Both the position numbers and the translations under genes were made by a program. This document shows positions 28,913 to 39,300 of a stretch of 64,000 nt of DNA, one piece after another (the first letter of the stretch is position 1; each line of letters begins with the position of its first letter). Under the pieces are notes generated by a model. The model worked only from the letters and a program-made list of their open reading frames with translations, searched no databases and was not told where the DNA came from. Origin of the DNA: DAHUYF01 sp963789275 (lineage in GTDB: Bacteria > Pseudomonadota > Alphaproteobacteria > ATCC43930 > CGMCC-115725); NCBI GenBank assembly GCA_963789275.1, contig CAWBKF010000035.1, positions 124,001 to 188,000 of the forward strand, read 5' to 3'.

Positions 28913-29992
28913 ATGACCACCCAATCGCGCTACCTTGTGCCGCCGGCGGGAACGGAGTGGAGCCTGCGTGCGCCGCAGCAGACGGGCTTCCGCTGGGAAT
29001 ATGACGATGGCCGGGCCGAGCTGCTGGCGCTTTACGACAAGGGCAAGCGCCAGCAATGGAACGCGCAGGAACGCATCGATTGGTCGCGCGAGCTCGACGC
29101 CGAGAACCCGATGATGTTGCCGGACGAAACCATCTCGCTCTGCGGCTCCGAGCTCTGGCGCAAGCTCGCGCCGAAGCAGGTTGCGGAATTTCGCCGCCAT
29201 TCCCAGGCTTGGCAGATCTCGCAATTCCTCCATGGCGAACAGGGCGCGCTGATCTGCGCCGCCAAGATCGTGCAGCAGGTCGAGAATATCGATGCGAAAT
29301 TCTACGCGGCGACGCAAGTGATCGACGAGGCGCGCCATGTCGAGGCCTATACCCGCCTGCTGCACGAGAAGTTCAACATGGTGTTCCCGATCAACAAGCC
29401 GCTGCAGGCGCTTCTCCAGGACGTCATCGAGCGCAAGGAATGGGACTTCACCTATCTCGGCATGCAGGTGGTGATCGAGGGTCTGGCGCTGGCTTCCTTC
29501 CAGAGCATCCGCGACAAGGCGCAGAACGCGCTGGCTGCGCAAGTCAACGCTTATGTCATGCAGGACGAGGCGCGCCACGTCGCCTTCGGACGCCTCGCTC
29601 TGCGCGACTACTACCCGGCGCTGACCGAGGCCGAGCGCGACCAGCGCGAGGAGTTCCTGGTCGAAGCCTGCTATCTCATGCGCGACCGCATGGATCCGTC
29701 CGATGTCTGGGCGTCGGTCGGTCTCGACGTCGGACAGTGCCGCGCCGTCCATGAGGCGGCGCTTGCCACCCACAAGTTCCGCTCGCGCCTGTTCAGCCGC
29801 ATCGTACCGACGGTCCGCGATATCGGCCTATGGGGATCGCGCGTGCGCAACACCTTCGAGGATCTCGGCGCCATGAAATTCGCCGACCGCGACAGCGCCG
29901 CCATGCTCGAGGAGGACAACCGCATCGCCGAGGAATTCGACGCCAAGCGCTTCGTCGATGCGGCGCTGGCGAGCCGAGGCGACGCATCGTGA
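28913..29992 (+). CDS. Ferritin-like diiron oxygenase/oxidase
   Basis: 359 residues with the complete four-helix diiron ligand set: Glu109 (FLHGEQGAL), Glu139/His142 (VIDEARHVEAY), Glu189 (VVIEGLAL) and Glu219/His222 (MQDEARHVAFG). This is the ribonucleotide-reductase-R2/AurF-type arrangement used for O2-dependent hydroxylation or N-oxygenation. It has a strong AGGAGG ribosome binding site and follows the cloverleaf palindrome. Its stop overlaps the thiolase GTG start (GTGA), so it is the first gene of a five-gene run (diiron, thiolase, DUF35, lyase, phosphopantetheinyl transferase). Substrate unknown. Confidence 0.82.
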   Translation: MTTQSRYLVPPAGTEWSLRAPQQTGFRWEYDDGRAELLALYDKGKRQQWNAQERIDWSRELDAENPMMLPDETISLCGSELWRKLAPKQVAEFRRHSQAWQISQFLHGEQGALICAAKIVQQVENIDAKFYAATQVIDEARHVEAYTRLLHEKFNMVFPINKPLQALLQDVIERKEWDFTYLGMQVVIEGLALASFQSIRDKAQNALAAQVNAYVMQDEARHVAFGRLALRDYYPALTEAERDQREEFLVEACYLMRDRMDPSDVWASVGLDVGQCRAVHEAALATHKFRSRLFSRIVPTVRDIGLWGSRVRNTFEDLGAMKFADRDSAAMLEEDNRIAEEFDAKRFVDAALASRGDAS

Positions 29993-31160
29993 CCGTCAAA
30001 GGCCAAGCTTACATCGCCGGCGCCTATGAACATCCGACGCGCCACGCCCCGGACAAGTCGCTGGCGCAGCTCCATGCCGAGGTCGCGAAGGGCGCGCTCG
30101 ACGACGCCGGCCTCGATAAGGCCGGACATCGACGGCTATTTCTGCGCCGGCGACGCGCCCGGATTGGGGCCGCTGTCGATGATCGACTATATGGGGCTGC
30201 GCGTCCGCCACATGGATTCGACCGAGACCGGCGGCTCCTCCTACACCATTCACGTCGCGCATGCGGCCGAGGCGATCGCCGCCGGCAAATGCGCGGTGGC
30301 GCTGATCACGCTCGCCGGCCGGCCGCGCGCCGAGGGCATGGCGACCGGCACCGTGCCGCGCAGCTACAGCGCCGCGGCTCCCGATGTCGGCTTCGAGGCG
30401 CCGTTCGCACCGGTCGTGACCAATATGTATGCCATGTGCGCCATGCGGCACATGCATCAATACGGCACTACCAGCGAGCAGCTCGCCTGGATCAAGGTCG
30501 CGGCCTCGCATCACGCGCAGTACAATCCGCTCGCGCTGCTGCGCGAGGTCGTCACCGTCGAGGAGGTGGTCAACTCGCCGATGATCTCCGATCCGCTGCA
30601 CCGGCTCGATTGCTGCGTCATCACCGATGGTGGCGGCGCGCTGATCGTCGTGGCACCGGAAGTGGCCAAGAGCCTGAAGCGGCCCAAGGTCAAGCTGCTC
30701 GGCGCGGGCGAGGCGCCGAAGAACCAGATGGGCGGCAGGATCGATCTCACCTATTCGGGCGCAGTATGGTCGGGGCCGCGCGCCTTCGCCGAGGCCGGCG
30801 TCACGCCCGCCGACATCAAATACGCCTCGATCTACGACAGCTTCACCATCACCGTGCTGATGACGCTCGAGGATCTCGGACTTCTGCGAGAAAGGCGAGG
30901 GCGGGCGCTTCGTCGCCGACGGCAACCTCATCTCCGGCAGCGGCAAGCTGCCGTTCAACACCGATGGCGGCGGCCTCTGCAACAACCATCCCGGCAACCG
31001 CGGCAGCATGACCAAGGTGATCGAAGCGGTGCGCCAGCTGCGCGGCGAGGCGCATCCCAGCGTCCAGGTGCGGAACTGCGACCTGGCGCTCGCGCATGGC
31101 ACCGGCGGCTCGCTCGGCACGCGCCATGGCAGCGCCACCTTGATCCTGGAGAGGGAGTAG
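29989..31160 (+). pseudogene. SCP2-type thiolase / acetyl-CoA acetyltransferase with two +1 frameshifts
   Basis: About 389 codons of a non-specific-lipid-transfer-protein thiolase-fold enzyme. Seen: GAYEHPTRHAPDKSLAQLH at the start, PDIDGYFCAGDAPGL, MDSTETGGSSYTIHVAHAAEAI, TDGGGALIV, then KGEGGRFV and LPFNTDGGGLCNNHPGN and a C-terminal LAHGTGGSLGTRHGSATLIL. Extra bases at 30121-30125 and 30881 each shift +1; conserved sequence continues across both without stops. The GTG start overlaps the previous stop. These thiolases usually work with the DUF35 protein that follows 5 bp downstream. Likely intact in the living genome if the insertions are errors. Confidence 0.82.
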
Positions 31161-31165
31161 AAGCG

Positions 31166-31561
31166 ATGGCGCAAGGACAAAGGGTCATCGCCGCGCCACC
31201 GGTCAACCCCGAGACCAAGCCATTCTGGGACGCCGCCACCGAAGGCCGGCTGCTGATCAAGAAATGCCTGGCCTGCGGCGAGCGGCATTACTATCCGCGA
31301 GCGATCTGTCCCTTCTGCTTCAGCGACCGGACGGAATGGCAGACGACGTCGGGCCGCGGCACAGTTTATTCCTACAGCGTGATGCGGCGCGCGCCGGTGC
31401 CTTATGCCATTGCCTACGTCACGCTCGAGGAAGGCGTGACCATGATGACCAATATCGTCGATTGCGACCTCGACCAGATCCGCATCGGCCGCACCGTGGC
31501 GTTGGTGTTCAAGCCCAGCGACGGCGGGCCGCCGGTGCCGATGTTCACGCTGAGCCCGTAA
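31166..31561 (+). CDS. DUF35 OB-fold/zinc-ribbon protein (thiolase partner)
   Basis: 131 residues: an N-terminal helix, a rubredoxin-like zinc ribbon (CLACGERHYYPRAICPFC) and a C-terminal OB-fold (GRGTVYSYSVMRRAP...YAIAYVTLEEGVTMMTNIV). DUF35 proteins form complexes with SCP2-type thiolases and bind acyl-CoA substrates. The gene starts 5 bp after the thiolase stop with a GAGAGGGAG leader, consistent with coexpression. Confidence 0.92.
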   Translation: MAQGQRVIAAPPVNPETKPFWDAATEGRLLIKKCLACGERHYYPRAICPFCFSDRTEWQTTSGRGTVYSYSVMRRAPVPYAIAYVTLEEGVTMMTNIVDCDLDQIRIGRTVALVFKPSDGGPPVPMFTLSP

Positions 31562-31576
31562 AGCAGGAGACAATCG

Positions 31577-32486
31577 ATGGCTTCTCCCATCACCGCCGCG
31601 ACCACGCGGCTGCGCGCGTTGTTGCGGCAAGAAGGCATGCTGGTCGCACCCGGCGCCTATGAATGCATCGGCGCGCGGGTCATCGAGCAGGCCGGATTCG
31701 CCGCCCTCTATATGACGGGCGCCGGCACCGCGGCGACGCTGGGCTATCCCGATTACGGCCTCGTCACCATGAGCGAGATGGCGGAGAATGCCGGGCGGCT
31801 CGCCGCCGCCGTGCGGGTGCCGGTGATCGCCGACGCCGATACCGGCTATGGCAATGAGCTCAACGTCACCCGAACGGTGCGCGAATACGAGCGGCGCGGC
31901 ATCGCGTGGCCTTCACATCGAGGATCAGGGCTTTCCCAAGAAATGCGGCCATCTCGACGACAAGGTGGTGATCCCGCTTGACGATTATCTCGCCAAGATC
32001 CGCGCCGCCGCCGCGGCGCGGATCGATCCCGATTTCCTGCTGATCGCGCGCACGGATGCGCGCGCGGTGATCGGCTTCGAAGAGGCGGTGCGACGGATGA
32101 ACGCGGCGCTCGCCGCCGGCGCCGACATGGCATTTCTCGAGGCGCCGCAGACACAGGCGGAGGTCGAAGCCGTGCCGCGGCTGGTCAACGGGCCCTGCCT
32201 GCTCAATGTCGTCTCGGGCGGCAAGACGCCGGTGCTCGACCTGGCCTATGCCGAGCGGGTCGGCTTCAAGCTGGCGATCCTGCCGGGAATTCTATTCCAG
32301 ACGGCGATCGACGCCTTCGATGCGGCACTGGCCGAGGTCAAGGCCCGGCGCCGGCATCCCGAAATGAAGGTCGGCCTCAAGGAGAAATTCCGCCGCGTCG
32401 GCGCCGAGGAATGGGATGCGTTGCGCGAGCGCTTCAAGACGCCATCGGCTGGCGAAAGCGCAGCGAAGCGAAGCGCCGCCGAATAG
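31577..32486 (+). pseudogene. Isocitrate lyase / PEP mutase-family enzyme with one +1 frameshift
   Basis: About 302 codons. The N-terminal part shows GAYECIGARVIEQAGFAALYMTGAGTAATLG and DADTGYG (metal-binding acidic residues). After an extra T at 31907 the frame continues with GLHIEDQGFPKKCGH, whose KKCGH carries the catalytic cysteine of this family, and IARTDARAVIGFEEAVRR. The family includes methylisocitrate lyase, oxaloacetate decarboxylase and carboxyvinyl-carboxyphosphonate phosphorylmutase-like enzymes; the exact member cannot be named. It sits 15 bp after the DUF35 gene, with a C-terminal lysine/arginine-rich tail. Confidence 0.82.
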
Positions 32487-32491
32487 CCATC

Positions 32492-33238
32492 ATGCCGGGA
32501 AATCCCGCCTTGCGCCTGGAGAGCGGCGAGGTGGAGGTTTGGCTCACCGCGACGCCCGCGGTAAGCGAGGCGCTGCGATCGCGCTATGTCGACCTCCTCA
32601 GCGCGCCGGAGCATGCCCGCTGGCAGCGCTTCCGGGTCGAGGGCGCGCGCGACCAGTTCCTCATCGCCAGAGCGCTGCTGCGCACCACGCTCTCGCGCTA
32701 TGCCGATACGGCGGAAGCGGCCTGGGTGTTCGAGATGAACGAGTATGGCTGTCCCTTCGTCGCGGCACCGGCGGTGCATCGCGATCTCCGCTTCAATCTC
32801 TCGCATACGGACGGTCTGGTCGCCTGCGCCGTGACGCGACAGGGCGAGGTCGGCGTCGATGTCGAGAATACCGAGCGCGAGGTCGATCCGCTGGCGCTCG
32901 CGCCAACCGTCTTTGCCGCCGCAGAGATCGCCGATGTCGCGGCCGCTACCGCCGGCGAGCGCCGGGAGCGGTTCTTTTCCTATTGGACGCTCAAGGAGTC
33001 CTATATCAAGGCGCGCTGCATGGGGCTGTCGCTGCCGCTCGACGGGTTCTGGTTCCGACTCGACGTCGCGGCGCCGCGGATCCACTTTTCCGAAAGCTGC
33101 CCCGACCACTCCGATCGCTGGCATTTCGAGCAACACCGGCCGACGCCGAGCCACAAGCTTGCCGTCGCCGTCGCGCCGCCGCGTGCGGTAGCGCCGAACA
33201 TCCGCTTGCGCTGGGTGGTGCCGCTGGCCGTGGCCTGA
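32492..33238 (+). CDS. Sfp-type 4'-phosphopantetheinyl transferase
   Basis: 248 residues. Transfers phosphopantetheine from CoA to carrier-protein serines. Conserved elements: FNLSHTDGLVACAV, the magnesium-binding GVDVEN, and FFSYWTLKESYIKARCMGLSLPLD. Length and order fit the Sfp (not AcpS) type that primes NRPS carrier domains. The window's NRPS has three carrier domains and no other transferase is seen, so this is a natural candidate for activating it although it lies 11 kb away in a different operon. ATG at 32492 is 5 bp after the previous stop. Confidence 0.93.
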   Translation: MPGNPALRLESGEVEVWLTATPAVSEALRSRYVDLLSAPEHARWQRFRVEGARDQFLIARALLRTTLSRYADTAEAAWVFEMNEYGCPFVAAPAVHRDLRFNLSHTDGLVACAVTRQGEVGVDVENTEREVDPLALAPTVFAAAEIADVAAATAGERRERFFSYWTLKESYIKARCMGLSLPLDGFWFRLDVAAPRIHFSESCPDHSDRWHFEQHRPTPSHKLAVAVAPPRAVAPNIRLRWVVPLAVA

Positions 33239-33339
33239 GGGCACGGCGTGGAGAGCAGGTCGCGCGCGCCTGGATGCTGCTGACCGACCGGCGCCGATGA
33301 GGCGCGAAAGCCGGTTCTCCGCGATCCGCTCCGCCGCCT

Positions 33340-36300
33340 TCAGGCCGCGGCGAGCGCCAGCCGGATCAGCGCCGGAAGCGAATGCGACCCGGTCTTCTTC
33401 ATGATGGCGGCGCGATGGTTCTCGATCGTGCGCTGACTGATGCCGAGATCGGCCGCGATGTTCTTGCTCGGATGGCCGGCGAGCACGAGGTCCATGATCT
33501 GCCGCTGCCGCGCGGTCAGCGTGCCCAGCCGCGCCGATGCCGTCTCGCGCCAGGCGGACAGCTTGGCCGAATCCCGATTCTGCTCCAGCGCGCGCTCGAT
33601 GCTGGCCAGAAGCTCCTTGTGGCCGATCGGCTTCTCGATGAAATCCGCGGCGCCGGCCCGCATGGCCAGGACAGCCATCGGTACGTCGCCATCGCCGGTG
33701 ATCATGATCGTCGGCAGCCGAAGGCCTTCGCTCTTGAGCCGCTGCAGCACCTCGAGCCCGCTCATGCCGGGCATCCCGGCATCGAGCAGCAGGCAGCCGC
33801 CATCGCCGGGATGATATGCCGCGAAGAATGCCTCGCCGCTGCCGTAGCTCTCGACCTGCCTTCCCTCCGCCTGAAGCAGCTCGCGCATCGCCTCGCGCAG
33901 ATCGCTGTCGTCATCGACCACGAAGATCGTCTCGGCCGGCATGGGGGCAGCGGTTTCGGACGGCTGCGGCGCGCTCGCTTGCGCCGCCGAGCGCGGCTTG
34001 ACCAGAAGCTGCTGGACGAGGCGCATCAGCTCTTTCGCCTTTACCGGCTTGTGCAGGTGAGTGCGGCCCTGGCGCGCGATCTCGCGGAACGCGTCGGTCG
34101 AGATGTCGCCGGTGAGGACGATCGCGGGGATCTCGCGATGGAGCATCTTCTGCAGGCCGGCGATGACCTGCAGGCCGTTCAGATCGTTCGGCATGTTGTA
34201 GTCGACGATGACCAGATCCGGCTGTAGGGCCTGCCTCCCCACGAGTTCCAGCGCCGTCTTGCCTTCCGCCGCGGTCACGGTGCGATGACCCTCGCTGTCG
34301 AGCAGCAGCTCGAGCGTCTCGCGCACCGCCGGCTCGTCCTCGACGACCAGAATTGTGCCGCTCCGGTGCGGGCCTTGCTCGGTCGCCGAGCTGGCGGAGC
34401 CAGGGCCGCCGAACCGGCTCGGCCTGGCCGAGCGGAACATCGATCGCGAAAACCGAACCCTTTCCCGGACGCGAGCGCACATCGATCCGGTGGCCGAGCA
34501 GATCGCCCAGGCGCTGCACGATGGCAAGGCCGAGGCCGAGGCCGCGGCTGCGCTCGCGCGCGGGATTGTCGAGCTGATGGAACTCCTCGAAGATCCGCTG
34601 AAGCTGGCCTGCCTCGATGCCGGGACCGGTGTCCCAGACCTCGATGCGCAGTTTATCGCCGCGCCGCCGGCAGCCGAGCAGCACCTTGCCCTGCGCGGTA
34701 TATTTCATCGCGTTCGAGAGCAGGTTGCGCAGCATCTGCTCGAGCAGGCGCGGATCGCTGTGCACGGCGACGCTGCTCGAGACCACCCGCCAGCCGAGGC
34801 TGCGCGCTTCGGCATGATAGGCGAACTCCGTCCTGAGACGATCGAGCAGATCGTTGATCGGGAAGCCTAGCGTCTCGGCGCGGACAATCCCGGCCTCGAG
34901 CTGGTTGATATCGAGGAGGGTGTTCAGCATGCCGGCCATGGCGCTCAGCGTCTCGTCGAGCCGAGCCACCAGCTTCAAGGCGCCCTCGTCCTTGATCTTG
35001 CTCGCCAACAGGCCTTGCAGCAGGCTGATGGTCTGCAGCGGCTGGCGCAGATCGTGGCTCGCCGCGGCCAGGAAGCGCGACTTGCCGATATTGGCCTGCT
35101 CGGCCTGAAGCCTGGCCGTCTCGACCGCCTTCGCCGCGCGGTTCCGCTCGGTCACGTCGTCGATCGCCAGCAGTATCTTGCCCTTTCCGGGAGACCCGCC
35201 GCGGACGTTCCGCGCATTGAGGAGCAATGAGCGCCTGCCGAGCAGCGGCAAGTCGAGCTCGACCTCGTGATCCTCGATCCGCGCCGGATCGGCTCGAATC
35301 CGGTCGAGGAAGCCGCGCAACCCCGGAATATCGGCCTGATGGTCGATGGCGTCGCCGAGGGGCTGGCCCATCGTCTTTTCGGGCTCAAGCGCGAAGGTAT
35401 CGTAGAAGGATCGATTGGCGGAGACCACGCGCAGCTCCTCGTCGAGCACCACAAGCGGCTGGCGGATGGTGTCGATGATGCTGTCGGAATAGAGGCGCGC
35501 GGCCTGCACCTCACGCTCGGCCGATTTCATCTCGGAGATGTCGGCGAAAGTGATGACCACTCCCTCGATCTGGTTGTCATCAGCGCGGTACGGCAAGATC
35601 CGACGATTGTACCAGGTACCGTCCTGCGCTTCGATCTCGTGCTTCAGCGGCGTCAGGCTGGCAAGCACCTCGCGGGCATCGGCGAGGAGATTGCCGTCGG
35701 CGGCGAGCGAGGTGAGGTCGGCCAGCGGCCGGCCGATGTCGCTGGCGATGACGCGAAAGAGCAATTTGGCGGCCGGCGTGAAGAAGCGGATGTTGAGATC
35801 ACGGTCGAGGAAGAGCGTCGCGACGTCGGAGCTGTAGAGGATGTTCTGCAGGTCGTTGGACGTGCTGCGCTGCCGCTCGAGCGTCTCCTGGAGCTGGCTG
35901 TTGAGGGCGGTGAGCTCTTCATTGAGCGATTGCAGCTCCTCTTTCGAGGTGGTCAGCTCCTCGTTGGTGGACTGGAATTCCTCATTGACGGACAGCGCCT
36001 CCTCGTTGATCGCCTTCTGCTCCTCGCTCGAGATCTCGAGATCGCGGACGGCGGTCTCAAGCTCCTTGCGGGCGACATCGAGCTCGCGCTCCAGCTCCGC
36101 GATCCGCGAGATGTCGGCCGCCCCTGCGGGTGCGGCCGAGCGACCGGTGCCTTGCTCACTGGCGCGATCCTCGAGAAAGCTGACCAGCAGCAATTCCTCG
36201 CCCTCGCTCTGCACCGGCTGGACGGCAACGCTGACCGAGAGGACAGTGCCGTCCGCCTTCACTTGCCCGCCCGAGAGGATGACGCGCTTGTGCTCCTCGC

Positions 36301-38125
36301 TCGCCTGCTGGATCGCCGCCCTGAGCTTGCTGCGCAGGCCCTCGCGCGCCATGGCGAGCAGGTCCCGGCTGGGTTCGCCCGCGGCCACGCGCAAATAGCG
36401 GTCCGTCGCTCCGAGGTAATAGAGGCATTCATAGGCGCGGTTGGTCAGCACCGAGGCCGGCGCGTAGGCCTCCAGCAGCACCCGCCGTGAGAGATCGCCG
36501 AGACCGGGCCGGGGCGGCGCCGCCTGCCCCAAGCCCGGGATCCGGGACACGCGCACGCTCTCGCGACCGGCCACAGGAAAATTGATCTCCCCCGGCCGGC
36601 TGCGGCCGGTGCGGCGATAGAGCCGCTGCGTCTTGAAGATCGGCTCGAAGCAGCCATCGACAGTGCCCACCGTTTCGGAGCCGCCGAGAAACAGGATGCC
36701 ACCCTCGCGCAGCGCGAAATGGAACAGCGCGAGCACTTTCGCCTGCGCCTCGGGACGCAGATAGATCAGCAGGTTGCGGCAGGACACCAGGTCGAGGCGC
36801 GAGAAGGGCGGGTCGGCCAGTACATTCTGTACCGTGAAGACCACGACTGCGCGCAGTTCCGGCGTCACCCGGTAGCCATGCTCCTCCTTGACAAAGAACC
36901 GGGCAAGCCTGGCCGGCGACACGTCCGCGGCGATCGATTCCGGATAGAGGCCGTCGCGGGCGAACACGACCGCATCCTCGTCGACATCCGAGGCGAAGAC
37001 TTGCAGCTTGATGTTACGCTGCGCCGCCGCGATCTCCTCCAGACAGAGCATGGCGATGGTATAGGTTTCCTCGCCCGTGCTGCAGCCGGCCACCCATATC
37101 CGCAGCGGCCGGTCCTGCGGCTGCAGGCGCACGAGATCGGGAATGACCTTCTCCGCCAGCAGCTCGAAGATCTTGGGGTCGCGGAAAAAGCTGGTGACGT
37201 TGATGAGCAAGTCCTTGGCCAGGAGCGCGAGCTCGCCGGCATCCTCGCGCAGCAGCTTGAGATACCGGCTGCTATCGGTGATCGACGCCAGCGCCATGCG
37301 CCGCTCGATCCGCCGCTGAAGCGTCCCCGGCTTGTAGAGCGTGAAATCATGCGACGCCTTTTGGCGCAGAAGCCCGATGATCTCGCTCAATCGCTCCGGA
37401 GCGGCGTCGCTGGAGCGGCCGGGCTTGAGACCAGCCGCGGCGAACATTCGCGCGACATATTTCGCCAGGGCGCCCGGGATCTCCGCCACCGGCAGCACGA
37501 GATCCACGGCGCCGGTCATGATCGCGCTGCGCGGCATGCCATCGTAACCGGCCTCGTCAGGAAGCTGTGCGATGACGAGCCCTGCCCTTTCCTTGATCGC
37601 CTTCAGCCCGGCGCTGCCATCCGCGCCGGTTCCCGAGAGGATCACGCAAATGGCGCGCTCGCCAAGCTCTTCCGCCAATGAGCGCAAGAAAAAGTCGAAG
37701 GGCATGCGCGCCCCATGGCGCTCGCGCGGCTTCGAAAGCCGCAGCGCGCTCTGTTGGATCGCAAGATAGGAGCCCGGAGGGATGACATAGACATGCTCGG
37801 GCTCCAGCTGCATACCGTCGGCCGCTTGCTGCACCGGCATCTTGGTATGGCCGGCGAGCAGTTCGACCATCATGCTCTCATGCGTGGGATCGAGATGCTG
37901 GATGACGATGAACGACATGCCGTTGCCCGCAGGGAGCGCATCGAACAGCCTGCGGAGGGCATCGAGTCCGCCCGCCGAGGCGCCGAGCCCGACCACGGGA
38001 AAATCCGGCCACCGCGGCGAGGGAGCGCGGATCCGCGACAGCCGCGGACCGAGCCTCGGCCGTGCCGTCTTGCGCCGTTGACGGGATCCCGTCGTCGTTG
38101 CCGATTTCGTTGCCGTTGCCTTCAC
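33340..38125 (-). CDS. CheB-CheR-PAS-histidine kinase-REC-REC-LuxR/FixJ hybrid protein (one +1 frameshift)
   Basis: A single polypeptide of about 1,594 residues if one +1 shift between 34380 and 34440 is corrected. In order: CheB methylesterase (GLGASAGG with Ser50, QHLDP, GTGADGS), CheR methyltransferase (YKPGTLQRRIERRM, GCSTGEETYTIAM), a long coiled coil with two PAS-like regions, HisKA (ASHDLRQPL, His about 1024), HATPase (DTGPGIEAG, GLGLGLAIVQRL), a receiver (VVEDEPAVRETL, VDYNMPN), a second receiver (VVDDDSDLREAM, LLDAGMPGMSG) and a FixJ-like helix-turn-helix (LTARQRQIMDLVLAG...QRTIENHR). CheB lacks its usual N-terminal receiver. A kinase fused to its own DNA-binding output suggests direct sensory control of transcription. 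Without the correction it is a kinase plus an overlapping FixJ-type regulator gene. Confidence 0.85.
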
Positions 38126-38216
38126 TCCTGTAAGCTCGCGCGTCAGGATATCATCGCGGCGCGACTTGCGGTTGTCCTATCAACTGGTCCTTGCCTCAAC
38201 CGGGGCCGTTCGCCCG

Positions 38217-38648
38217 TCAGCCCGTCAACGCTTCGTCCAGCGCATCAAACAACTGCGGCAGCCGAAATGGTTTGCGCAGCAGCCTCAGGCCGTGCTTTTC
38301 GGCGAACCCGTCGTCTTCGCCGCTGCCGGAGATCAATACGACGGCGAGGCCCAGCGCTTTGGCATGAAGAGCAAGAGAATGGCCGTCCTCGCCCGGCATC
38401 CGGACATCGAGAATCGCGACATCGATGCGATCTCGGCTCAGGGCATCGCGTGCCGATTTGCCGCCGACGACCGATGTCACGCGGTCGCCGCGCTCCTCAA
38501 GTGCCGCCGTCAATAGCGAGCGGATACTGCCATTGTCGTCGGCGACCAAGATATGTCGAGGCCGATCCACAGCTGCCCGCCACTCCGTTCTTTCCCAACC
38601 GCAACACGTATCTCGTATTATTTCTGCAGGTCGTGGAATTGTAGTCAT
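38217..38648 (-). CDS. Single-domain response regulator receiver
   Basis: 143 residues containing one receiver fold: ILVADDNGSIRSLL (acidic pair), DVAILDVRMPGEDG (phosphoacceptor Asp), LISGSGEDD and a terminal RKPFRLPQLFDALDEAL with the conserved lysine. There is no output domain, so it may relay phosphate to or from the neighbouring hybrid kinase. It ends 91 bp upstream of that kinase gene, same strand. An earlier in-frame ATG at 38699 would add 17 residues without homology; no strong ribosome site decides between them. Confidence 0.85.
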   Translation of the reverse strand: MTTIPRPAEIIRDTCCGWERTEWRAAVDRPRHILVADDNGSIRSLLTAALEERGDRVTSVVGGKSARDALSRDRIDVAILDVRMPGEDGHSLALHAKALGLAVVLISGSGEDDGFAEKHGLRLLRKPFRLPQLFDALDEALTG

Positions 38649-39026
38649 TTTCAAACACAAAGCTAGATATACTTCATGTGTAGACAATGACCACGCCATT
38701 CCGCTGATTACATTACGAGACTAGCTGACTACCGTAGCACTTTGCAGCAGCACGGGGCGGGAGACGACCGAGGATAGCGCCGAGGGCAAGCGCCCGTCGG
38801 CCGCCGGCGGCTCCCGTTCCTGGCCCGGAGCGGCCAAATCTCAAGCGATCCGCAGCCGGTCTGAGTAGTTTCCGAGGCTGGGTGCATCCGTCGCGCGAAG
38901 GTAGGCTCATTGCGATGTCGCGCTCGATCGCCACCCGTCCCGCCAACCATCGAACCGCGGTTCACGGCGCGGCTAAACCGCGGCAGTTCGGTGCCGCATG
39001 GATTTCCTGGCCGGGAGTGCAACACC
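38649..39026. other. Intergenic region, no recognised gene
   Basis: 378 bp between divergent genes. The part next to the receiver gene (about 38640-38740) is distinctly AT-richer than the surroundings (CAAACACAAAGCTAGATATA), fitting a leftward promoter for the two-component genes. The rest is GC-rich without a convincing gene or hairpin. Confidence 0.4.
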
Positions 39027-39236
39027 ATGATCGCCAATTTGCACGTGATCGCTTTGCTGCCCGTGGCCTCGCTGGCGTTCGGAATTATCATCGCCGACGC
39101 CGCTCCGGTCGCATCGCCGCCAGAGATGAGATCAATTTCGGCCGCCACGCCCTGGTCGCTGCTGCGCAACGATGCCGGCGAAGTCATCGACCGAGTACTG
39201 GGCCTGCCGCTCCCCAAACAGGGCGTCGCAGGCTAA
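39027..39236 (+). CDS. Small secreted/membrane peptide, unknown
   Basis: 69 residues: signal-like hydrophobic start (MIANLHVIALLPVASLAFGIIIADA), then a short polar part (RNDAGEVIDRVLGLPLPKQG). No cysteines. ATG at 39027 is preceded by GGGAG at a plausible distance. It lies 64 bp upstream of the stress-protein gene on the same strand. No family recognised; it may be a real exported peptide or a chance frame. Confidence 0.4.
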   Translation: MIANLHVIALLPVASLAFGIIIADAAPVASPPEMRSISAATPWSLLRNDAGEVIDRVLGLPLPKQGVAG

Positions 39237-39300
39237 CCGCCATGTCGTCTGCGATGCTGGCGCAGATGGCGCCAGCTCAATCGGTCCAAAAGGAGAGAAG

